Source: Neurospora intermedia
Taxonomy: Eukaryota > Ascomycota > Sordariomycetes > Sordariales > Sordariaceae
Length of the DNA: 64,000 bases
Direction: 5' to 3'
Assembly (NCBI GenBank): GCA_037102815.1
Contig: BTPP01000001.1
Coordinates: 6,721,001 to 6,785,000 of the forward strand
Position numbers and translations under genes: made by a program. The notes under the pieces are model-generated. The model ran no database searches. It was not told the origin of the DNA and saw nothing but the letters and a program-made list of their open reading frames with translations. Below are positions 32,291-43,700 of this stretch, in pieces. Within the stretch, counting starts at the first letter, position 1, and the number at the start of each line of letters is the position of its first letter.

Positions 32291-33005
32291 CCCAATTTAG
32301 CCCGGGCCAAACCTCGAGAACCCCGTCTACGACATCTCCAGCTAATGACCATTCACTCGCAAGGTTTCGTTCACATGGGTAACTGTTCACGCAAAACGAA
32401 GTACCCATTGCCCTTTAGTCTGGCGCTGGTTACTCCATAGAACACAAGGGCTGTCGAGAAAAACTTCTCTTTACGTCCACTGCCCAGGTTTGCTGTCTTG
32501 GACCTAGAGGCAAACGGCTCCAGACGTCCAGTGAATGAACCGAGATGTACATCCCGTCAGCTTCGTGTCAAACGCAACCACGATGGCTTCCGGTTCCGCC
32601 AAGGCACAGTGCCGCGAGCAAAGAAGATAGACCGGAACAACAGGCAGGCGCGAACGGGCGAATATAGAATGGGCTGCCGACCGTACGTCCACAAAAATCA
32701 CTGCCCGAAAAAGACGCCAAGGTCTGATAGCAGAGTTCCTCTTTTCTTTCTGTTTGACTCTCGTGCAAAGACTGCGTTTCCACACGCGCTACCAACTTTG
32801 CTATTTTCGAGATATTACAGACGTCCCTTCCCTCTCCAAGTTCGCCCAATGTGTAACCCCCAACATTCATCTTCAACTTGCAAGCCCTTATTCCGCCCCT
32901 ATGTTTGCCGTAACGTTAGCCGCCGAGTTCCCCGTCGTGAAGATTCAGGTGTTCTTACCAAGTTGGCAAGTTTTGAGCAGAACAGGAAGTAGTCCGCTCT
33001 AACTA

Positions 33006-33506
33006 CTATCCATCCAATTTGGCATCGCTGTTGTCGGTCACGCTAGCAGTGGTACCGTCTTTCTTTTGGACGCTGACAGTAACCGTAGCAGGGCCCTTCC
33101 CGTTGAGAGTAAGGTTGCTAAGCGCGGAAGTGGGAGTGTCCTCGGTGATACGAAGGGTGTAGGCACTGTTGGTTTCGAAGTTGAACACGCTGGCCGATTC
33201 ATTGGCCTTGACGTCTTGAGCGTAGTATGAGGGGAATCTTCGACGCAACATAGAGGTAGTAATGGAGATGTCCATGAACATGCTCGCATTACGGTCTATC
33301 GATAAATCCTTCAACAGCTTAATCAGACTCCTGAAAGTGACATCGCCGTCTTCAGCATAGGCCACGGCGTGAGAGTGCTTCGTCGCAAGTGCCTTGAAGA
33401 AAATTGACAAATCGAGCGCCCAGTCGTGGGGTTTAGGGTACGTCTTCCTGAGATATTGAACGAGATCTTCTATCGCCTCGTCGTATGTCTTTGTATTTTC
33501 CGCCAT
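33006..33506 (-). CDS. Small protein of unknown function, local paralogue family (P3)
   Basis: A single-exon frame of 166 residues from ATG 33,506. It aligns along its length with the 203-residue neighbour: VQYLRKTY (16-23), FKALATKH (37-44), MLRRR (86-90), QDVKANE (97-103) and NLTLNGKGPATVTVSVQKK (131-149). The N-terminal part is helical and the last third beta-rich. The C-terminal Asn/Pro tail of the neighbour is replaced by a short Asp/Ser-rich end. No known domain or catalytic residues are seen. Its promoter is short, because the RIPped retroelement island begins only about 180 bp upstream; silencing by spreading heterochromatin is possible. A TAGAGGTA octamer lies inside the frame at 33,251-33,258. 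Confidence 0.72.
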   Translation of the reverse strand: MAENTKTYDEAIEDLVQYLRKTYPKPHDWALDLSIFFKALATKHSHAVAYAEDGDVTFRSLIKLLKDLSIDRNASMFMDISITTSMLRRRFPSYYAQDVKANESASVFNFETNSAYTLRITEDTPTSALSNLTLNGKGPATVTVSVQKKDGTTASVTDNSDAKLDG

Positions 33507-33689
33507 CTTGCCTGAGTGGTTGATCCTGTTGTCTCTGGTGTTGGTGCGGATAGAGTGATGCTAGAGTCAGTGTCTCGGTGACCGAAAGGGCTTGTCAGAA
33601 TGGCCTGAAAAATACATCAGTAAGGGGAACAGAACAACCTGCACTTTAGGCTGAGGTACCTTGCTTTGGAGTTCAGGGAAACTGTTCAG

Positions 33690-33863
33690 TGTTGAAGTGA
33701 AGCGAGATATCACGAGGGTAAGCGAATATAGTAGTGAACTTATTAATTGAAGAAGAAGGAGAAGGAAGAAGGGAGAGGTTACAAGAGTAAAGATATATAT
33801 AAGATATAAAACAGGAGCGAGTAAGTTATCTATATCTAGATCGAAAATGCTAAATATTCAATA
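33690..33863 (-). repeat. 3' LTR of copia element D
   Basis: Read on the minus strand, the LTR starts TATTGAATATTTAGC right after GAGGGGGAG and runs about 170 bp to near 33,690. The inner edge is firm, while the outer edge is approximate because the second LTR was not found. Confidence 0.5.
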
Positions 33864-36800
33864 CTCCCCCTCGAACCAAATATAATTCGAAAGATAAAAC
33901 TATTCGCACTCCCTTCTTTTTAAACTACTAACTAATAAGTACGGGCCAATAAAAAACCCAGTAGGAAAAAGGTCCCCGTACTATTAGTAAAGCTAAATAT
34001 TGAATCAAAAATATCCTTTTTATTATATTTTACCAACGCAACAAGGTGTAACAAATCCGAAACCAGTTCCAGACTCAACTCGTCGAACTAAATACAATAA
34101 TAGGTAAAAGTATTATAAAAGGTTGAAATTCGTCGTAAGACAATTTAATGAAAAACGTATACAAATGAATTTCGTAGGATTCCAAAAGTCGCAATTTAGA
34201 TCGTTTGACCGTGCGCGCCCCAGACTAGAGGTCGTAGGGATTATAATAGGGCGGAACCGAAAGATAGTAAATAACCGAATAGTATTAAAACCTTCGTAAT
34301 TGTAGTACTATAATAATTAATATAGTAATTAAACGTATACTTTTAAGGTTTTAAAACTATTGGAATATAAATTTAATAATATAAGTAAATAGTAATTGTA
34401 TAGTATTAAAATAAACTAGCGAAGCCCCAATACATTACAAAATCCAACGAATATATTAATTAATAGTACTTTAATTAAACTATTAGCAACTTATTTACCG
34501 GTAGATATATACTAGAAGTCGACCTCTTCGGAGGCCTACTTCTTATAGTAGAAGAATTATTAAATATTTATATACTTCGTTCTAGCATAAAACTTAAAAT
34601 TCTTCGCTAAAGATAGAGCCCCTTAATTATTACTATAAATAATAATTACTAATATAAAGTATTCGTCTAATTCGTTTAATAATTATTATAGTTAAATTAC
34701 CTCCTTAGTAACCTACATCTACCCAATTAATTCTACCTCGCAAAAGGATAGGATAATAATAGCCTATCTTTTTAAATTCTAATTAATAATAACGTTACTA
34801 ATATTAAATATATAGCCGGAGGTAGACCGGCGTATTTAAAAATTACTAACCTAATCTATATTAGTAAAACCGGTAAGAGGCTCGATATTGCTAGAATATA
34901 TTAGTTCGAACCTAATAATACTATGCAAATATTTAAAGATCTATTTAATTATACTAATATACGCTACGGTAGGTCTTATTATATACCGATTATAGAAGGA
35001 TACTACAAAGGCTATATTTAGACGTATCCTAAATATAGCGTATATAAGTAAACTAATTGTACTAACGTACTAGGTTTTAGTTTTATTATTAATTTCAAAA
35101 TCGTCGGGTAGTTCTACTATTTTAAAAGTCTAAATAGGTATCTTAACCTAAGTAGCATCCCAAAGCCCGAACTATCTAATAATCTTTTTAAAGTAAACCT
35201 TCTAAAATAATTTAATTAACTAATTATAATAATCGTGTAAAATAACTATATTTAAATAGAATAAATAAAGTCCTATATCGGATATTTTAAAGTGTTTATT
35301 AAGGGCGTTTTTTAAAGACTATACTTTAATTTTAATAAGGCTGATAATAAGTAAATTATTAACGTATACTGTAATATAAATATATCTTTTAATAAATACC
35401 CTATTATCTGTACTAAGGGGTAAAAAACCAAACTATTTTAGAAAGGTGGATAGCGTATTGTACTAAATTCGTAGCGATTATTTAAACCTATATAGTACCT
35501 TATTAAATCGGTATATAAAACTCTTATTTTAATTAAAGCCTGGGGGCTATTCTATAAAAATCTCTTTATTAATTAAACTATAAAGAAAGGCTATCTATAT
35601 ATCTATTTACTCGAATTCCAAGTCGAGCGTAGCGGTAATAGTAAAGATGAGTTTGTAGTTTATAGGTTTAACTACGGTTATAAATATTTTATTATAATTA
35701 ATACCTTCTTATTATTTAAAGCCCCTTACTACCTATCGGGCCTTATAGCGGGTAATTTCGCTATTTATACCTATTTTAATCTTATAAACCTATTTTCCTA
35801 AAAGAACGCGGCGGCTAATAGGTCTAAGCACTAAACTCCATATTTTATTATCTATTAAGGAATTATATTTACTATCTATTACTTACTTTTAACTTAGTTA
35901 ATATAAATCTTATAATACTTATTAGTAGGTTTTAGGTTCGAATAATATATTATTATTTATAACGATACTAACTAGTATATAAAATAAAGAAATAGTAATA
36001 TTAAAGGTAAATACCGAAGGTAGTAATATTTATAACTTAGGGTAACGGTTAGTAACTTCTTAAATATACTATTAGTCGTAGAAGTAGGGGTCGCCTCCGA
36101 CTATAATTATATCTTTAACCAATAAGGGTAATAAAAGTACTAGTAATAATAGCGCTAATAATAATAGTAAAAACAGTAGTACTAATAATAGTAGCGGCTC
36201 TTAAACTTTATTAATACTATAGGAATTCGGCTATTTAAGTATATCCGAATCTCCCTTTAACTAAGTAGGCAAATTACTACCGGCTCCCCTAGGATATAAA
36301 ACTCCCTTAATTTCTAAATTAATTACTAGTAGGACGTATAGTTTAACTCCACGCCCGCCGACGGCCGTAGAATAATTAAATATAATATAGTCTATAATAT
36401 AAGGAAACTATTTATTAAAGACTACATTATTAATTGTAATAATCCAATTATTCTTAGTAAGTATAATATAATTCTAGGAACCGTTATAGCCTAGTAAATA
36501 GTAAAGTATTCTAATAGGGTTAAACTTTCCCTAGAAAAACTTCCCGGTTAAACGGTAGAATCCGGATGAGCCTAATACCTATAAGTAGGATAAGTTAGGT
36601 TTATTACCAAACTAAGCTTTGTAGAGGGTTCTATTAATAATAGAATTTAATAAATAATTTCTTAAATATATAACGGATTAAACTAAGTAAGGCTAATACC
36701 TAGGGGAGAATCCAATTTAATAAAGGAAAATAATAATTCGTTCTAGTAATATACTATTTAACCATTCGGCTATACCGTTGTACTAATACTATTCTATAAT

Positions 36801-38320
36801 TATATAGTATAATATAATATAATAGTTACAATACTATACCTTTAGCGCCTCGCTAGAATTCTCCCCGGCCTAGTCTAAATATATATTAAAAACCTTACGC
36901 TCCGTCGTCTCGTAGCAATTAACCTAACGAATAAATACCTTATATAAATCTAACCTTCTTCTAAGGGCATAAATCCACGCAAATTATATAAAGTTATCTA
37001 TAATAACCAACTAGTAGCGCTCTCCATTCACACCGTTCGAAGTAAACGGACCGGCGATATCTATATACACCCACTCTAATAGCCGGGTACTATAGCGAAT
37101 AGTACCAATATAGGGAACTTACTTTAATTGACTAGCGGTACAACTTTTATAAAAGTACGCTACTTCAATAGGTTTTATACCTGTAAATATTATTTATAAT
37201 ATTCGTAAATTCCCTTTACTAAAATAGCCTAAATAATAATACTATAACTATATAATTTTATTAAATAAATAATATACCTTCAAAACAATACCAATAGTAG
37301 CGGAGCGGGCTATTTAATTAAAGAAATACAGCCCCCCAACTTCGGATTCCGAAAAACGAAATTAATTACCCGAATAGGTAGTTAAACGACCGTCCCGGGC
37401 CGTAATATTATAAAAAATACCAACCTTCCGGAGCTAGGATATAGAAATAAGATTATAAGCAACCGTAGGGTATAAATATATATTAGTTAATAGTAAATAA
37501 TCCGGCTTACTATTTAAAACTATCCGCGCTTTAAATATACTAATATAGGTTAGTATAAGTAAAATATTGCCGATTCCTAATACTAGTAGGCTATTGTATA
37601 GCCTAAGCGAAATAAAGTCGCTTCTATAAATAAAGTAATTAATAACGCCTATATTTAGGACGTAAAGCTCCTTTAAGGAACTTAGAAATCTATCTACGCC
37701 TACCGCAATAAATAGAATAGTAATAATTAAACCGAGGGAAGACCCTACAGGGGGTATAATAATAATAGATTATTAAGAACGTAGGCGAAGGGTAGACTGA
37801 AGTAACTACGGTTGTAGCTATACGTAGGGGACGGTAAGTTAGAGGTCAATCTAGAGATATATTAATAGCTACCGACTATAATAAACTATACTATATTAAA
37901 CCTCTTTTATACCTTGTATAAACTCTATCTATCCGTTAAAGAGTATTATAGAATCCTATATTCGTCTAGCGCCCCAACGTAGTACCGGATTATCCTTCCT
38001 ACGAGCCCGACCTAATATAAGCGCTACTATTATTAATCTACCGCTTCGGCCGATAGAGTAGAGTAGTAACTGTTAAAGTACTTCTAAATATAGGCTTTTA
38101 ACCTTCTAATACAACCCTCCTCCTTATAAATTCCGTCCTCGGAACCTCTATAATTTATAGTAAATTCTAATTAAATAATAGAGGGCGTCGGTATTATACT
38201 ATTATAGTGTTATTGGGCTATATTATCGGGCTGCGTTATTATCCTTATCTATCGGTTTGGCGAACTATTATTCGTAACGGCCGCCAATACTATATTTCGG
38301 ATATTATAATTACTCTTCCG
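33690..38320 (-). mobile_element. Ty1/copia LTR-retrotransposon fossil (element D)
   Basis: A minus-strand copia-type element, heavily RIPped and broken at very many places. Its 3' LTR lies at about 33,690-33,863, directly after a GGGGG-containing polypurine tract. Recognisable parts going upstream are a reverse transcriptase region (about 34.0-35.9 kb, with the region preceding the catalytic core clearest at 35.4-35.7), a Ser/Asn-rich spacer (about 36.1-36.3) and an integrase core (about 36.9-37.3). A matching 5' LTR was not found, so the 5' end is lost or too decayed; the tandem-repeat block from 38.3 kb may mark its limit. It is an old copy. Confidence 0.7.
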
Positions 38321-38324
38321 TTTA

Positions 38325-38811
38325 CGAACCGTCCGTTAGGATATTGGTATAGTAATATTTATTCTTATGAATTTCTAATATAAATACGAAACTGTCCGCT
38401 AGAAGATTAGTATTGTAATATTTATTCTTATAAGTTCTAATTGCGGGCCCGAAGCTGCCTATTAGAATATCGGTATTATAATATTTATTTTCGCGAACTC
38501 TAAATATAGACCCGAAGCCGTCCGTTAGAATATTGGTATTATAATATTTATTCTTATAAATTTTAAATATAGCGAACCGTCCGCTAGAATATCGGTATTA
38601 GAATATCTATTCTTATAAGTTCTAAATGCAGCGAGCCGCCCGCTAGAATATTAGTATTATAATATCTATTTTTATAAATTCCTAATGCGGCGAACCGTTT
38701 ATTAGAGTATTAGTATTAGGATATTTATTCTTATAAATTCTAAATATAGCGAACCGCCCGCTAGAATATCGGTATTGTAATATCCGTTCCCCTAAATTCT
38801 AAATATAAGTA
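38325..38811. repeat. ~60-bp degenerate tandem repeat, 8 copies
   Basis: Eight head-to-tail copies start at 38,325, 38,387, 38,450, 38,513, 38,573, 38,632, 38,691 and 38,750, with unit lengths of 59-63 bp. Each begins CGAAxC(T/C)G(T/C)CCG(C/T)TAGAATAT and ends in a TTCTTATAAATTCTAAATA-type stretch. The copies differ mainly by transitions, as expected after RIP. Confidence 0.8.
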
Positions 38812-38837
38812 CGAAACTAGTATCTAATATTAAGAAT

Positions 38838-39097
38838 TAGCCGGATTTCCGACTATTACCTAGATTAGCGCCCAATAAATATACGAAGTAGCGAATATCG
38901 GTTTGCCTAACGATAGGTACTATATTAAATTTATAAATATTAACGAATACCTTAGAATATTTATATATAGCTAGATTCCCGACCGTTACTAAGACTAGTA
39001 CTTAGTAGGCGTATAAAGTAGTGAGTATCGTTTTATTTAACGATAGGCGCTACGCTAAATTTAAGAGTATTAATAAATATTTTAAAATATTAATACC
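38838..39097. repeat. 130-bp direct repeat, 2 copies
   Basis: Copy 1 (38,838-38,967) and copy 2 (38,968-39,097) start TAGCYRGATTYCCGAC and share an AACGATAGGYRCTAYRYTAAATTTA block. They lie next to the 60-bp repeat array. Confidence 0.7.
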
Positions 39098-40201
39098 CTT
39101 TTATTCCTCTTATAGGATACTCTCTATTATTAGCGTCTATTATATAGCCTAATACTTTCGTAGGATATTTTCTATTATTTATACCTACTATAAAATACTT
39201 ATATAATTAAACCCCGAAACGCTTCTTACTAAACTTCCTACGTATTTTAGGAATACTATTATAATTAACCCCCGGAGTTCTATTTATATAATATTCTCTA
39301 TAGTTTATACTTATTATAATTTATTATAATATTTAAATATAATCCCCCTCCCTATAAATTCTATCTTCGGGATTTTTGCCTCCTTCCTTCGCCTCTTATA
39401 ATTCTAAGCGCTAATCCTACTTTAAGCCCCTCGCTAATATTATACCTTCTTAAATACCTTCCTATTATCTTCGCCTTACTTTCTATATTATTCCTTTCGT
39501 CCTAATAATATAACTTTTAATTATAACCTCTACTCTCCTTACTATAATCCGAACTATATACTTTCCCTTTCCTACCCTTCTCTCCTACTTCTTTACAATT
39601 ACTTTATTATTTATTTATTCCGTCCCTCCCTTTTTAATTATTACCTTCGTTTTATCCTCCTATTTATTTTTTCTTACTATTTTTATACCTACTTAATACT
39701 TCTCCTACCCTATATTATTTTATATTCGCCTATTTAGAATTATATTCGCTTACTTTAATTTATATTTGTATAAAAACCTCCTCCCTTATTTATATAATAT
39801 CCCTTCCGCCCCCCCCTTCGCCTCTCCTCTTCTTCTTCCTCCTATTTTTACCTTTATTATTATATCCGCCCCCCCTTTATCCACACCCGCCCCCCCTACG
39901 GATATATACTTTACTATTATATATTTATATACTAACCCCCACCTCCCTAAAGTACCCAATTAATATATTTATTTCCTTTCTCTATTTTCCCCTTCCTACT
40001 CCATCCTTCCCTTCCTCTCGTTTTATACCTATTACTAACCTTCGCTTAACTATTCTCTTTCCCGTTCTTTAATAATATCCATCCCTTTACTTATTTAAAA
40101 TATAATATTATACTAATTTAAGTATTTACAAACGCCCTAATTCTAAATTTGTACGAAGCTTTTAAAAGGATTGGCCTGAATACTTACTAGACTAAAGGTA
40201 C

Positions 40202-40234
<33 letters not shown>

Positions 40235-40984
40235 CGCTAATATCTTTTCCTTCTAAAATTCAACGAGATATCGTAATATTTACTATCGCTACACCACTAT
40301 ATATTCGAAATCCCCTACGGTATTTACAATCTACGGAACGTTATATAGAATATAGTGGTTAAAATTATACGCTTTACTAATATTAATAGCCCCCTACTTA
40401 CTCCCCTCTTACAATAGTTATATTATTCCGTAGTAGTATTTTAAATAACTATATAAACGTACCTAACTAATAATAATTTCCCTATAATATTACCTAGGAT
40501 ATTTTACACTTCCAACTTTAATTATAAGGGCTACTTAAAATTGGGCTACCGCAATATTAATAATACTAATATTAATACTAATCTAGTAGCCTCCGTTAAC
40601 TCCCCTATATATATTTCTATACCGAATATTCCTACCTATATCCCCCCCTCCCCTAATCGTAATTATAGCCCTTAACGTTAATCGGTTAATAGGAAATTAG
40701 TATCGCTAAATAGGAAATTAAACGAATTATTAGAATTCGTATAGGAGGACTATAAATAAATAGTATAAAATAATATTTATAAATATTATTAATAAGCGTA
40801 ATAGCGTACGGGAATATTTCTCCTAAAATTATAAATTCTAATCCTATATTAACAATAATAAACGCCGCCGGGGATTTTTTATTTAGAATAATAATAGATA
40901 ATACAAGTTATACTCTACCTAGCGCCTTATTAATTTTCTATAAAGAATTTAAATTACCTTCCCTCCCTATTTCTTATCCTATTT
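39098..40984. other. RIPped pyrimidine-rich region, no gene
   Basis: AT-rich and pyrimidine-biased on the plus strand between 39,340 and 40,080, with a T30 tract at 40,203-40,232. A plus-strand frame with coiled-coil-like composition is visible at about 40,680-40,860. The 3' LTR of element C should lie in this area, but I could not define it. Confidence 0.45.
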
Positions 40985-41355
40985 AATATTTCTATTCTAT
41001 ATTTTATATTTATATTTTATATTTACGTTTTACATCTTTATATTACCTCCCTATTTATATTTTACATTACTATTTTATATTTTTATTTTATATTTCTACT
41101 TTATATCTCTACTTTAATATCTTTACCTTATATTTCTATTTTATATTTCCGTTTTATATCTCTATTTTACATCTTCTATTTTACATCTTATATCTATATT
41201 TTATATCTATATTTTATATCTATATTTTATTTTCTTATTTACATTTTACATTTGTATTTTATATCTTACATTTACGTTTTATATCTACGTTTCTCATCTA
41301 CATTTTACGTCTACGTTTTATATTTTATATCTACGTCTTACGTCTCTACTTTACA
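40985..41355. repeat. AT-rich minisatellite, degenerate 10-13-bp units
   Basis: Units of the type TATTTTATATCT, TACATTTTACATC and TACGTTTTATATC are repeated about thirty times. They lie 3' of the chromodomain region of element C, so they probably belong to its untranslated end. Confidence 0.65.
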
Positions 41356-41666
41356 TCTCTTAATAATTACTATTCTCTTACCTCTATTTAATTAATTCTT
41401 ATTAATTTAATAATTAGCCCGCCGCTAATACGCCGCTATTATATTTCTTTAACTTCGTATTCCTTAAAAAGGTCTAAGCAATTTATATCCTCTTACAATA
41501 CCTACGAATTCTCATCGTTCAAATACCCCTTCTATTTAATTTAGAATTAATATTAGTAACCGGATTTATAATACTTTATAATCGCCTTAATTTCGTATTA
41601 AATATTATCCTCCTCGATATTTATAACTTCCCTTTGCGGCGCCACCGTAGCGGGATCCTTATAGTA

Positions 41667-41957
41667 TATAAGGGGACAGCAGAGCGATACGCAGGTACTA
41701 GCCTTATATAGTATATTAAGGTTCTACAAAGAAGGAAAGGAGAAAACGCTACCCTCCGGGTCGCTCGAGTGCTAGAGTTTAAATAGCCGTACGCTAGCTG
41801 CTTGGTAGCCTAAAGTAGCCAAAGAATATTCTAGAAGGTTCGGGCGCTATAATATAGCGCCCGGGTCGTCTAAGCAATTTCAATACAAGTTGCCGTCTTA
41901 ATACTCAAATTTAGCTAGTTAGAGCCAAATACTTTAACGGGCGCTAATCCTATAATA
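41667..41957 (-). repeat. LTR of element A (3' by element orientation)
   Basis: 291 bp, matching 48,883-49,173 along the full length with mainly C/T and G/A differences. It contains the strongly conserved CCCTCCGGGTCGCTCGAGT block and the palindromic GGGCGCTATAATATAGCGCCC. Confidence 0.9.
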
Positions 41958-42229
41958 TTAACCCCCCCCTTCTCCCTCCAACTACAATCGTATACTATAA
42001 TTAATATTTATATTACCCTTATCTCACCCCTCTATAATTCTTACTCTCCTTCTTACTCCCTTAACGAATAATTATAATTATATTATACGTATACCCTTAA
42101 TTCTACTTTAGAATACTTTTAAATAATTATTACTAACCTTCAATTATAGTACCTATTCTAATTAAAATCTTTTCGAACTCTAGCCTACTATTCTAATTTA
42201 TTATTACCTAATTATAATTATTCCTATAC

Positions 42230-43700
42230 CCGTACCCGTTCCTACACCCGCGCCCATCCTTATACCCAAACTTACCCCCACTCTTACACTTATACCCGCT
42301 CCTACTCCTAAATTTATACCTATTACTACTCTAGTATTTACTCTTAATTCTACTATACTAATCTCTCTAATACTCTAGACCCCTAATAGTAGTAGTAATA
42401 GTAGCGGCAGCTATTACAAATTTATTAAAAGCCCTATTGAAGGTATTATAGCCGATTAATATTCCCGGTATATAGCGCTAAAGGACCCTAGCGCCTACGT
42501 ACCTAATAAGGGTAAAGATTATTGTACGTCTTATATATATTTAAAGAATTCTACTACCTACTAGTAGTAGTCTTCTACCGTTTAGGAGCAGTACTCTTCC
42601 TAATTAAAGGAGGGCTACCTAAGTAGTAAAGTTCCATCTTACTAATCCTTCCGATATATAGTAATTATAGCCTATAATTTTAATTAACTAGCAGCCGAAG
42701 GTTATATTACCCTATAAATATTTTTAAATCCCTTCGTTCTAATTTAATTATTAATTCGAATTCTAATAATATTATTTACTTTATATTTAATTATTCTATT
42801 AGCGAAATACTACTAACCCCCCTTTCTACTACTATAATATTTCCAATTGTAGTTCCGGACGTTCCTTCGTCCTCGGCCCTAATTTTAGTCGAAGTACTTA
42901 AGAAATTGGGGGCTCTAGAGGAGAATTATTAGGCTCTTTATATAGATTAGAATAGTTTAATAGCTTTATAATTATTATTATTCGTTAAATTAGAAACTTT
43001 AGTAAATACTATTATAATATTTATTTAGAATACTAAATATACTACTATTATAACTATTATTTATTTAAATATCTTCGTTACTAGGATTAATACCCGGATA
43101 TTTAGAATAGTTTAAATTTTTTAGGAGGGAATAATAGCCGGGGTAGTAGGTACTATTTTTAGCAAGTCGGTTAGGGAATTAGAGAATTGGGTAAAGAGGT
43201 TAGAAGAATAGTATAAAATAATAGAGGGGGATAGGGTATTACTAAGGGAAGAGGAATTATATATTCGTCTAAGTCTATTATTTATTAGGGAAAAGGTAGT
43301 AAATATTAGAAAGTTAGAGGAAGAGGAAATAAAGTTAGGGGAGGAAGTAATAAATATTCGGATATTAGAAGAGGATTTAATAGGGTTAATAGAAATAATA
43401 TAGTAGGAAGGGGATACTCTAGAGGAGAAGTAGTAATTAAAGAAGGTAATTCGATTTTTAAATATAGTAGAGGAGGTAGAATTTCTTCTAAAGAAGAAGA
43501 GAAGACTACGGATTCCCTATAATAATACTATTATAGTATTATTATTTTTAAATATAGTAGTCGGATTAAATACTAGGGCGGCGTTGGGTATTAGAAACTT
43601 TTAGGTATAGTAGGCTATTAGTAATAGCGTTTTGGGTAGGCAGCCGTACTTTTTACTTCTAAATACTAATTTTACTTACTTTTTTTATTCTATTAATACT
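42230..43700 (+). other. Opposite-strand coding-like frame inside element A
   Basis: On the plus strand, antisense to gag-pol, a fossil coding region runs from a Pro-rich start (about 42,225-42,310) through a Ser-rich stretch (42,385-42,420) to a Glu/Lys/Leu-rich part with coiled-coil character (about 43,130-43,520). It lies between the chromodomain and the 3' LTR. Codon composition and conserved hydrophobic spacing look protein-coding despite RIP. No zinc knuckle or known domain was recognised. Extra frames of this kind are unusual in gypsy elements. Confidence 0.45.

Noticed and set aside
38325-39097. CRISPR-like array
   Set aside because: Repeats are head to tail without unique spacers of constant length, in a fungal RIPped region.
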